In this document: one piece after another, positions 1 through 6,566 of the stretch
Layout: each line of letters begins with the position of its first letter
How positions within the stretch are numbered: the stretch's first letter is position 1
Source: Clostridiales bacterium
Lineage (GTDB): Bacteria > Bacillota > Clostridia > Christensenellales > Pumilibacteraceae
Direction: 5' to 3'
Assembly: GCA_022511445.1 (NCBI GenBank)
Contig: JAFLVE010000110.1
Location: 1 to 46,565 of the forward strand
Length of the DNA: 46,565 nucleotides
The notes under the pieces: generated by a model
Database searches by the model: none
The model's input: the letters and a program-made list of their open reading frames with translations, nothing else
Told to the model about the DNA's origin: nothing
Position numbers and translations under genes: made by a program

Positions 1-898
1 TGGTGCCGTCGTCGTTCATTACTCGAATGATTTTAAGCCCGTGGCGCGAGCCGACCTCGAAGTCGTTGGGATCGTGCGCGGGAGTTATCTTGACCGCGCC
101 CGTACCGAAGTCCTTTTCCACGTACTCGTCGAACACAATGGGTATCTCGCGGTTTACAAGCGGAACTATTACAATTTTACCCTCCATGCCGGCATAGCGG
201 CTGTCGGTGGGGTTTACCGCAACGGCGGTGTCGCCGAGCAGCGTTTCGGGACGGGTTGTCGCAACGGTAACAAAACCGCTTCCGTCCTTGTACGGATATT
301 TAATATGCCAAAGGTGACTCGGCTCGGACACGTAGTCGACCTCTGCGTCCGATATAGCCGTTTTACAGCACGGACACCAATTTATTATCCTGTCGCCGCG
401 GTAGATATATCCCTCGTTATAGAGCGTTACGAAAACCTCCTTAACTGCGCGGCTTCGCTTTTCGTCCATTGTAAACGACATTCTCGACCAGTCGAGGGAA
501 AAACCCATCGTTTGCATCTGTTCGACAATGCGGTTACCGTACTTGTTTTTCCATTCCCAAGCGCGCTCCAAAAACCCGTCGCGCCCGACGTCCGCCTTTG
601 TGACGCCCTCTTTCTTCATAGCCTCGACAACCTTCATCTCGGTGGCGATTGAAGCGTGATCGTAGCCGGGCAACCAAAGGGTTTCGTAGCCTTTCATTCT
701 CTTAAACCTGACTATCGAATCGGGAATGGTCATATTCATAGCATGCCCTACGTGAAGCTGACCGGTTATATTGGGTGGCGGCAAGCATATGGAAAATTTC
801 TTTTTCCTCTTGCCGGGGCGCGGAGAAAAACAACCGTTGTCAAGCCAACGCTTGTTTATTCGGGACTCGAATTGTTTGGGATCGTAAGTTTTGTCCAT
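1..898 (-). CDS. valS: valyl-tRNA synthetase, N-terminal part (runs off window)
   Basis: Charges tRNA-Val with valine in the cytoplasm. The reading frame starts at ATG 898 with an AGGAG ribosome site just upstream and stays open to the window edge, so about 299 N-terminal residues are present and the rest lies outside. It begins MDKTYDPKQFE and carries the class I HIGH-type signature in PPPNITGQLHVGHAM. It also shows zinc-type cysteines in INWCPCC and the editing-domain stretch TTRPETLLGDTAVAVNP, both typical of bacterial ValS. It has its own promoter and is separated from the upstream membrane-protein gene by a terminator, so it is probably transcribed alone or as the first gene. No T-box is visible in the short leader. 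The identification is firm; only the C-terminal part cannot be checked. Confidence 0.95.
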   Translation of the reverse strand, partial: MDKTYDPKQFESRINKRWLDNGCFSPRPGKRKKKFSICLPPPNITGQLHVGHAMNMTIPDSIVRFKRMKGYETLWLPGYDHASIATEMKVVEAMKKEGVTKADVGRDGFLERAWEWKNKYGNRIVEQMQTMGFSLDWSRMSFTMDEKRSRAVKEVFVTLYNEGYIYRGDRIINWCPCCKTAISDAEVDYVSEPSHLWHIKYPYKDGSGFVTVATTRPETLLGDTAVAVNPTDSRYAGMEGKIVIVPLVNREIPIVFDEYVEKDFGTGAVKITPAHDPNDFEVGSRHGLKIIRVMNDDGT

Positions 899-919
899 GA
901 TTACTCCTATACGAATATA

Positions 920-948
920 ATTCTATCACACTTAAACCCAAAACGCAA
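920..948 (-). promoter_or_regulatory. probable valS promoter
   Basis: On the minus strand a TTGCGT -35 box (943-948) and a TAGAAT -10 box (920-925) lie 17 bases apart. The predicted start near 913 gives a leader of about 15 bases that still contains the AGGAG site. Sequence match only. Confidence 0.5.
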
Positions 949-950
949 AC

Positions 951-980
951 AAAAAGAGCGCTCTCGGAACGCCCTTTTTT
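951..980 (-). terminator. terminator of the small membrane-protein gene
   Basis: On the minus strand the stem AAAAAGGGCG pairs with CGCTCTTTTT (one G-U pair) around a 10-base loop, and the 3' arm ends in a T run. It lies 28 bases after the stop of the 1008-1547 gene and just before the valS promoter, so it insulates the two. Confidence 0.7.
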
Positions 981-1007
981 ATGCTTTAATATGTAATTAT
1001 TTACGAT

Positions 1008-1547
1008 TTATTTAAAAGGCTTAAGGAGCGGAAGCGCGCCGCAAACGCCGCCTACAAGCCCGCCCACAAAGCCGAGCCATACGCCGATGCCGGGAGCAAA
1101 AGAAATCTTCAATGCTTCTGCTTGTTCTTTATAATCGCCGTAGCAAGCGTTTGCCATGGTGATACCCGAAACAAGGATAAGCACTGCGCCGACGATAGTA
1201 AGTGCAACGCCGACGATACGGACGATGTTAAGGATAGATCCGTCCTTTTTAAGAAGGTTCTGCAATACGCCGGTGCAAATAAGAACCAAAAGTCCTACCG
1301 CCGCAACGATAAACGCGATTATACCGAGCGTGTTGGACGGGGTAATTTGACCGAATCCGAGACTGCTTTCCTTATTCCAGAAATCGCCGTCAAACAGCTT
1401 GATAGCTTCCTTAGTTTCTGTCGTGAGCTTCATATAGGTGTGCGTCACCTGTCCCACAAACATGCCGACAACGACGAGGACAAGCCCCACGAGTACGAGA
1501 CAAAGGAAAACAATGCCGAGCAAGCTTCCTTTCTGCTTTTTTGCCAT
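1008..1547 (-). CDS. small four-helix membrane protein of unknown function
   Basis: A 179-residue integral membrane protein with no family I can name. Four hydrophobic segments are visible: near residues 9-33, 74-96, 107-130 and 150-172. A short polar, probably outer, loop of about 40 residues lies between the first and second, and the N-terminus is basic (MAKKQK), consistent with a cytoplasmic N-terminus. The ATG has a strong AGGAGG site six bases upstream, its own promoter at 1576-1605 and its own terminator at 951-980. It is therefore a single-gene unit. Nothing in its neighbours (valS on one side, a divergent ABC importer on the other) hints at its job. That it is a real gene is well supported; the function is unknown. 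Confidence 0.75.
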   Translation of the reverse strand: MAKKQKGSLLGIVFLCLVLVGLVLVVVGMFVGQVTHTYMKLTTETKEAIKLFDGDFWNKESSLGFGQITPSNTLGIIAFIVAAVGLLVLICTGVLQNLLKKDGSILNIVRIVGVALTIVGAVLILVSGITMANACYGDYKEQAEALKISFAPGIGVWLGFVGGLVGGVCGALPLLKPFK

Positions 1548-1575
1548 TTTATACCTCCTGAAAATGATATACCTT

Positions 1576-1605
1576 ATTTTACCACCTTACAGCTATAAAA
1601 GTCAA
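1576..1605 (-). promoter_or_regulatory. promoter of the 1008-1547 gene
   Basis: TTGACT (1600-1605, minus strand) and TAAAAT (1576-1581) with an 18-base spacer lie about 30 bases upstream of the ATG and its AGGAGG site. Confidence 0.6.
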
Positions 1606-1674
1606 TAGTTTATTGAAAAAATGCTACAAAATATTATTTTTTGTGTAATATTTTTATCTTATATTTTTTAATCG

Positions 1675-1731
1675 GCGCAGACGGCACTTAGTCTCAAATC
1701 TGCGCATATACCGAAATATATTCTATTTCGG
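1675..1731 (+). promoter_or_regulatory. two-hairpin leader of the ABC importer, second hairpin overlaps the ribosome site
   Basis: Two hairpins precede the importer genes. The first pairs GCGCAGA (1675-1681) with TCTGCGC (1699-1705) around a 17-base loop. The second pairs CCGAAATA (1711-1718) with TATTTCGG (1724-1731) around TATTC. The last two bases of the second stem are the first two of the GGAGG ribosome site (1730-1734), so folding could lower translation. It does not show the CTGAGA core of a TPP riboswitch, and I do not recognise it as another known class. That it regulates anything is inference. Confidence 0.45.
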
Positions 1732-1740
1732 AGGAAAAAA

Positions 1741-2748
1741 ATGAAAAAAATAACCGCAGTACTATCTGCACTCATCATGGCGGTTTTACCGTTTGGTTTT
1801 GCCGCCTGCACGGACGACGGCTTGACTAAGGTAAGACTTAGCGAAGTAACCCATTCCATCTTTTACGCGCCGCTTTATATAGCAATTAACAAAGGCTATT
1901 TCGAGGAAGAAAACATCAAAATCGAGCTTAGCAACGGCGGCGGCGCCGACAAGGTTATGACATCCGTCATTTCGGGCTCTGCCGACATCGGACTGATGGG
2001 TCCCGAGGCCACCATTTACTGCCATGTCGAAGGTCAGCGCGACTACCCTATTATCTTCGGACAGCTCACTCAACGCGACGGATCGTTCCTTGTAGGGCGT
2101 AAAGAGGAGCCGAACTTCGATTGGAGCTCGCTCGAAGGAAAGCACATACTTGCAGGGCGTGCGGGCGGCGTTCCGGCGATGACCCTTCAGTACGTTCTTA
2201 ACACCAACGGCGTATCGACCGATAATCCCGATCTTTTCGACACGAAGGTTGCGTTCGACGCGATGGTGGGTACGTTCGACACCGATCACTCCATAGACTA
2301 CACCACAATGTTCGAGCCGACCGCGTCAGAATTCGTACGTGAAGGTAAAGGATATATCGTAGCATCCGTCGGAGAGGCGTCGGGCAACGTTCCGTACACC
2401 GCTTTCTCGGCGCAAAAGTCGTACCTTACCAAAAACGCCGACACCGCAAAACGCTTCCTGCGCGCGGTACTGAAGGGCTATAAATTCATGACCGAAAACA
2501 CGCCCGAGGTTGTTGCGAAAGCGCTTGCGCCCTCCTTTGTCGGAACGAGCGAAACTTCCATTGCCGACTCGGTAAAAAGCTATCTCGGTATCGAAGCCTG
2601 GGCGCCCACGCCAGTTATGAGCCGCGAAAGCTTCGACAAGCTTCAGGACATTATGGAAAATGCGGGAACTCTCTCCTCGCGCGCGGATTACTCGCTTGCG
2701 GTGGACAACAAAATAGCCAAAGAGCTTGTAGGCGAGCTCGGAATATAA
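1741..2748 (+). CDS. ABC importer substrate-binding lipoprotein, SsuA/NMT1 type
   Basis: Extracellular solute receptor of an SsuABC/ThiY/NMT1-class importer. The first 22 residues form a lipoprotein signal ending in FGFAAC, so the cysteine near residue 22 should be lipidated and the protein held on the outer face of the membrane. The mature part follows the family pattern: VRLSEVTHSIFYAPLYIAINKGYF, then a GGGADKVMTSVISGSADIG motif region, both typical of type II periplasmic folds. Its length of 335 is normal. The ribosome site is GGAGG nine bases upstream, partly inside a hairpin. The ATPase gene follows 14 bases downstream. The substrate cannot be read from the sequence: pyrimidine precursors, sulfonates, riboflavin or aromatic compounds are all known for the family. 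Confidence 0.88.
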   Translation: MKKITAVLSALIMAVLPFGFAACTDDGLTKVRLSEVTHSIFYAPLYIAINKGYFEEENIKIELSNGGGADKVMTSVISGSADIGLMGPEATIYCHVEGQRDYPIIFGQLTQRDGSFLVGRKEEPNFDWSSLEGKHILAGRAGGVPAMTLQYVLNTNGVSTDNPDLFDTKVAFDAMVGTFDTDHSIDYTTMFEPTASEFVREGKGYIVASVGEASGNVPYTAFSAQKSYLTKNADTAKRFLRAVLKGYKFMTENTPEVVAKALAPSFVGTSETSIADSVKSYLGIEAWAPTPVMSRESFDKLQDIMENAGTLSSRADYSLAVDNKIAKELVGELGI

Positions 2749-2762
2749 TCGGCGGTGAAATT

Positions 2763-3521
2763 ATGACGCTTCTCGCACTCGATCACGTAGATTTAATATA
2801 TCAGTCACCCGAGGGGCAAACCGAGGCGGTGCGAGACCTGTCCTTGGCGGTCGACGAAGGCGAGTTTATCGCCCTCGTCGGTCCGTCGGGGTGCGGAAAG
2901 ACAACCATTCTCTCGCTTATCGCGGGGCTTATTTCGCCCACTTCGGGCTCGGTCACCATAGACGGCGTACCCGTATCCGCCAACGGCGACGTAGGGTATA
3001 TGCTTCAGCGCGACAACCTGTTCGAGTGGCGGACAATAGAAAGCAACGTCACGCTCGGGCTTTCGATACAAAAAAAGCTCACGCCCGAAAGCCGCGAGTA
3101 CGCCGCGTCCATGCTCGACAAGTACGGTCTCGGCGAATTCAAAAAGCACTACCCCACTCAGCTGTCGGGCGGAATGCGCCAGCGCGCCGCGCTCATTAGG
3201 ACGCTCGCCTTTAAGCCGCGACTGCTGCTTCTCGACGAGCCCTTTTCGGCAATCGATTTCCAGACGCGAATGACGGTATGCGACGACGTGTACTCGATTA
3301 TAAAACGCGAAAACAAAACCGCGCTTCTCGTCACCCACGACATATCGGAAGCGGTGTCAATGGCGGACAGAGTCGTCGTTCTCTCCGCGCGCCCCGCCAC
3401 CGTAAAAAAGGTTTTCACCCTCGACGTGCCGGGCGAAACCCCGCTCAGACGGCGCGAAAGTCCGCTTTTTTCAAAGTGGTTTGACACTATATGGAAAGAA
3501 GTTTCGGAAGAAAAGAAATAA
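2763..3521 (+). CDS. ABC importer ATPase, SsuB/TauB type
   Basis: Cytoplasmic motor subunit of the importer. All nucleotide-binding motifs are present in order: Walker A GPSGCGKTT near residue 40, the Q-loop in YMLQRDNLF near 78, the signature LSGGMRQR near 138, Walker B LLLLDEP near 156 and the switch histidine in VTHD near 191. The length of 252 and the C-terminal RRESPLF segment fit the nitrate/sulfonate/taurine group. The ATG follows a weak GGCGGTG site and lies 14 bases after the binding-protein stop, consistent with one transcript. A 51-codon ORF comes between this gene and the permease, which is unusual for the family. Confidence 0.92.
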   Translation: MTLLALDHVDLIYQSPEGQTEAVRDLSLAVDEGEFIALVGPSGCGKTTILSLIAGLISPTSGSVTIDGVPVSANGDVGYMLQRDNLFEWRTIESNVTLGLSIQKKLTPESREYAASMLDKYGLGEFKKHYPTQLSGGMRQRAALIRTLAFKPRLLLLDEPFSAIDFQTRMTVCDDVYSIIKRENKTALLVTHDISEAVSMADRVVVLSARPATVKKVFTLDVPGETPLRRRESPLFSKWFDTIWKEVSEEKK

Positions 3522-3533
3522 CGGAGGTTTATT

Positions 3534-3689
3534 ATGGAAGAGATTAAAGGAATGACCGTGCTTCGAGACGCCGCGACGTTTATTAAGCATCTCGGCATTT
3601 ACATATTCGGTCTCGGAAAAAAAGCGTGCTACGCAATAAAGTCGGCGATATGCGATAATCGGTCCGACGAGGCGGGCAAGCCCGAGTAA
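3534..3689 (+). CDS. 51-residue protein inside the ABC importer operon
   Basis: A short ORF between the ATPase and permease genes. It has an ATG at 3534, a good GGAGG site seven bases upstream, a stop at 3687-3689, and sits 12 bases after the ATPase and 27 before the permease. The protein starts MEEIKGMTVL and has a moderately hydrophobic, possibly amphipathic middle (HLGIYIFGLGKKACYAIKSA, residues about 20-39). It ends with a charged tail, NRSDEAGKPE. I do not recognise a family. The spacing, ribosome site and codon choice like its neighbours make it likely to be translated. A role as a small membrane-associated accessory subunit of the importer is inference; it could also be a coupling peptide with no function of its own. 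Confidence 0.65.
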   Translation: MEEIKGMTVLRDAATFIKHLGIYIFGLGKKACYAIKSAICDNRSDEAGKPE

Positions 3690-3716
3690 CCGATTCTTAA
3701 ACAAAGGAGGTACGCT

Positions 3717-4541
3717 ATGAAAGGTTTACCGTGTCTTATGAATAGGATAAAGTCGCCGCGGGATGTATATCTTGCGAGGCGGCGCACCGACAAAATCGTC
3801 ACCCTTATCTTAAGGATAGGCGTTTTGGCGGCGTTTATCGGGCTTTGGGAGCTTGCGGCAAAGCTCGATTGGATCGACCCGTTTATATTCTCCTGCCCGT
3901 CGCGCATAGTCTCAACGCTCGCAAGCATCGACCCGAGCGAGTTGTTTAAGCACATCGGGTACACCCTGCTCGAGTGCATAGTCGGCTTTTTGGCGGCAAG
4001 CCTAATAGGCATAGCCATTGCCGTACTGCTGTGGAGGTTTATTAAGCTTCGGGAGGTGCTAGAGCCGTACATTATCGTCCTTAACGCTCTGCCCAAAATC
4101 GCGCTCGGTCCGATTATAATTATTTGGGTGGGTGCGGGCGTTCAGGCAATCGCCGTAATGACGATTCTGATCTGCGTTATAGTAACCGTAATAAGCGTAC
4201 TAAACGGCTTCATGTCAGTGGACGCGGGGAAAATACTGTTACTGCGCTCCATGGGCGCGAGTAAATTCCAGATACTGACAAGGCTCGTATTCCCCGCAAA
4301 CATTCCCGCGCTTGTCAATATGCTCAAAATAAACGTCGGGCTTGCCTGGGTTGGAACGATTATGGGCGAATATCTCGTGTCGAGCGCAGGTCTCGGCTAC
4401 CTTATTATCTACGGCAGTCAGGTCTTTAAAATGGACCTCGTTATGTCAAGCACGGTAATACTCTGCCTTCTCGCCACGGTAATGTACCTTGCCGTCGCCG
4501 GTGTGGAAAGGCTTACCAAAAAGAAGTTCAATATCGAGTGA
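3717..4541 (+). CDS. ABC importer permease, SsuC/TauC type
   Basis: Transmembrane subunit of the importer, 274 residues, with about six helices of the binding-protein-dependent transport fold. The coupling (EAA-like) loop is visible as LRSMGASKFQILTRLVFPAN near residue 180, followed by the family pattern LAWVGTIMGEYLVSSAGLGYLI. The N-terminal 30 residues are basic and cytoplasmic. ATG 3717 has a perfect AGGAGG site; a second ATG seven codons later lacks one. It is the last gene of the operon and its stop lies only four bases from the stop of the convergent YkvI-type gene, with no obvious hairpin terminator between them. Confidence 0.9.
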   Translation: MKGLPCLMNRIKSPRDVYLARRRTDKIVTLILRIGVLAAFIGLWELAAKLDWIDPFIFSCPSRIVSTLASIDPSELFKHIGYTLLECIVGFLAASLIGIAIAVLLWRFIKLREVLEPYIIVLNALPKIALGPIIIIWVGAGVQAIAVMTILICVIVTVISVLNGFMSVDAGKILLLRSMGASKFQILTRLVFPANIPALVNMLKINVGLAWVGTIMGEYLVSSAGLGYLIIYGSQVFKMDLVMSSTVILCLLATVMYLAVAGVERLTKKKFNIE

Positions 4542-4545
4542 TATT

Positions 4546-5610
4546 TTATACGGTGCGCCGTTCGCGTCGGAAACGAAGTTTCCTTTTAACCTTTTTGACG
4601 CCGCGGCGCACTTTTCTTTTTACGCGCGTTTTAATTAGGTACGCAAGGTTAAACGCAAGATACACCAAACCGATTGCGCCCGTAATCGGGTATATCTTAC
4701 CCACGACGGTTGAAAATCCGAACAACCCTACCGCCATTCCCGCAATAAGCACAAGCCCCGCCGCAATCCACTTGTACTTTATAAACCCGATTATGTAGTC
4801 GTACAGCGCCTTAAATGCGGAAAGCATGGTGGTGAATATGGAAAGCGCTATAACGGGCAGCGCTATAAAATACATCGGCTTGCCCGTTTTCAGCGCTATA
4901 ACAAGCATGGGCATATCGGCAAGCGCGGCGGAGGAAGAGCGCAGCGCCCCCATAATGACGGTCAGCAGCCCCGCGATTATTACCGCCGCAACCGCCGACG
5001 AAAGAATGATTTCGCGCGGCGACAGGTGGTGCACGGTCGTAAGCACCCCGCCGCCGAGAATCATATTCATGGACACGTACAGGATTATAGAATACGGCTT
5101 TATAGGCGACGACGACGGCGAAAACGGATAATCTATCGCCAAAAAACAGTTAACCGCAATAAACACAATCATAACCGGCACGAGCACCGCGTTTGCTTTT
5201 ATAACCCCTTTTAATCCGGTTACCGCAACCACCGCGCAAATTACGCCGAGCACTATCGACGCGAGCGGTCTTACGTCCAAAAACTCGGCGGCGAGACTGT
5301 CCGTGCCCGCGAGCATTGCGCCGAGCACGGTTATCGAGTTGAACAGCACGAAAATATCGGCAATCGGGCGAATCTTTCCGAACACCGCGCCGTTTACCTC
5401 GCCTATATCGTCCTTGTTGACCCGCCGCCCCACGAACAGAAATAGCACCGAACATCCGAAAACGAGCACGCCCGCAATCACCGCCGCAAAAATATTCGGC
5501 TCCGCGCCGAAAAACGCCACTACCTCCCTGCCCGAGGCAAACCCCGCGCCGATTACCGTCCCCACCACGAGCATGGACACCGACATTGCGCGCAAAAACG
5601 ATTTAAACAT
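4546..5610 (-). CDS. YkvI-type membrane transporter (APC superfamily)
   Basis: A polytopic membrane protein of 354 residues with roughly ten helices. The first helix carries GTVIGAGFASGREVVAFF, the hallmark of the YkvI family of Bacillota, which is distantly related to amino-acid transporters of the APC superfamily. The substrate is unknown. The last 30 residues (from about KTRVKRKVRR) are extremely basic and should lie in the cytoplasm. That tail is longer than I expect for the family and could bind lipid head groups or RNA; this is inference. No ribosome binding site is visible before ATG 5610, and none before the ATG eight codons later, so it may be weakly expressed or start without a Shine-Dalgarno site. 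Confidence 0.75.
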   Translation of the reverse strand: MFKSFLRAMSVSMLVVGTVIGAGFASGREVVAFFGAEPNIFAAVIAGVLVFGCSVLFLFVGRRVNKDDIGEVNGAVFGKIRPIADIFVLFNSITVLGAMLAGTDSLAAEFLDVRPLASIVLGVICAVVAVTGLKGVIKANAVLVPVMIVFIAVNCFLAIDYPFSPSSSPIKPYSIILYVSMNMILGGGVLTTVHHLSPREIILSSAVAAVIIAGLLTVIMGALRSSSAALADMPMLVIALKTGKPMYFIALPVIALSIFTTMLSAFKALYDYIIGFIKYKWIAAGLVLIAGMAVGLFGFSTVVGKIYPITGAIGLVYLAFNLAYLIKTRVKRKVRRGVKKVKRKLRFRRERRTV

Positions 5611-5694
5611 GCTTTATGTATATGCGCAAAAAAACCGAATAAGACAAAGAGAGAAATCTCTGCTTTCATACCGCATAATACTCATATTATATCA

Positions 5695-5722
5695 AACAAA
5701 AAAGCCCGACAAAAGCGGGCTT
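5695..5722 (-). terminator. terminator after the three-gene unknown operon
   Basis: On the minus strand AAGCCCG pairs with CGGGCTT (5716-5722 with 5702-5708) around a 7-base loop, followed by a T-rich run reading TTTTGTTTG. It sits eight bases after the stop of the 5730-6566 gene. Confidence 0.8.
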
Positions 5723-5729
5723 ATAAATG

Positions 5730-6566
5730 TTATTTCTTTTTGCCTTTTAAAAGTGCGTACAGCGGATCGTCCGAAAAGTCTCTGTAATTATCGTCGACGT
5801 TGCCGCCGAGCTCTTCTATCGCGTTACGCACCTCGATAAACGTTGCGTAGTCGCACGAATCGAGAAGCGGATACAGATATTGCGCCGCGCGGTCGTCTCC
5901 GTACCGCCCCATTAGTCCCGCAATGTAAGCGGTATTGGGGTCGAGGTTAAGAAGCGTTACCAAAATCTTAAGTATCTTGTCGTCGCCCAACGGACAATAC
6001 GACAGCACCTCGGCGTACAATTCTATCATTCCAACGTCGTCCGTTTTTTCGGCGCGCTCGATAAGGATGCCTTTTACATCTTCTGCGCGGGAGCAAAGCG
6101 TTTCTATGCACATGTCCTTTACGCACGAGTCCACGTCCGTGCGCTCGAGCATGTCGAGGTAAAACTCGTTTGTCCCGCCGCCGAGCTCTGCGATAAGGCT
6201 TAAAGTCACCGTTAAAAGCTTTTCGTCGGCGGTGCCGCGCGCGAGAGAACAAAGCTCGCCCATTAGGCTCGGCTCTTCCGCAATTCTGTCGAACAGCAGC
6301 GACGAAGGATTCCCGTCGCCCGCGCACGAGCCCTTAAGAATATCAATAAGCTCGTCCGCAGGGATATTGTCGAAAAACGCCGCGGGCGCAATCCCGCCGA
6401 GCGCCTCTTGCGGCGACGTCGCCCAAGTCGAGTAAACCAAGTCGAGGTCGCGCGCAAAGTCGTCGGGCGAATCGTACTCGTCCTCGTGCTCCGCGTAGTA
6501 TTTATCGGCGTAGTTTTCGAAAAGCTTATCGAAGTCCAAATAATACAATTCTTTATCGCTGTTCAT
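5730..6566 (-). CDS. acidic HEAT-like helical repeat protein, unknown function
   Basis: A soluble, strongly acidic protein of 278 residues with no recognised family. The N-terminus (YYLDFDKLFENYADKYY) is rich in aromatic and acidic residues. From about residue 95 on, the sequence reads as a chain of paired helices with the leucine spacing of HEAT-like repeats (for example LTVTLSLIAELGG, MIELYAEVLSYCPLG, YIAGLMGRYGDDRAAQYLYPLL). Its ATG overlaps the stop of the TPR gene in an ATGA, so the two are translationally coupled. The terminator at 5695-5722 closes the unit. No signal peptide or membrane segment is present. It may be a scaffold or bind the TPR partner, but that is only suggested by the operon. 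Confidence 0.65.
   Translation of the reverse strand: MNSDKELYYLDFDKLFENYADKYYAEHEDEYDSPDDFARDLDLVYSTWATSPQEALGGIAPAAFFDNIPADELIDILKGSCAGDGNPSSLLFDRIAEEPSLMGELCSLARGTADEKLLTVTLSLIAELGGGTNEFYLDMLERTDVDSCVKDMCIETLCSRAEDVKGILIERAEKTDDVGMIELYAEVLSYCPLGDDKILKILVTLLNLDPNTAYIAGLMGRYGDDRAAQYLYPLLDSCDYATFIEVRNAIEELGGNVDDNYRDFSDDPLYALLKGKKK

Noticed and set aside
899-1007. T-box leader before valS
   Set aside because: The gap is about 50 bases after the terminator, too short, and contains no AGGGTGG-like core.
41-1015. Plus-strand ORFs opposite valS
   Set aside because: valS itself was easily overlooked because it runs off the edge; the plus-strand frames show no domain and are its shadow.
1621-1740. 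TPP riboswitch before the NMT1-type importer
   Set aside because: The CTGAGA and ACCTGATCTGG-like cores are absent, so the importer cannot be called thiamine-linked.
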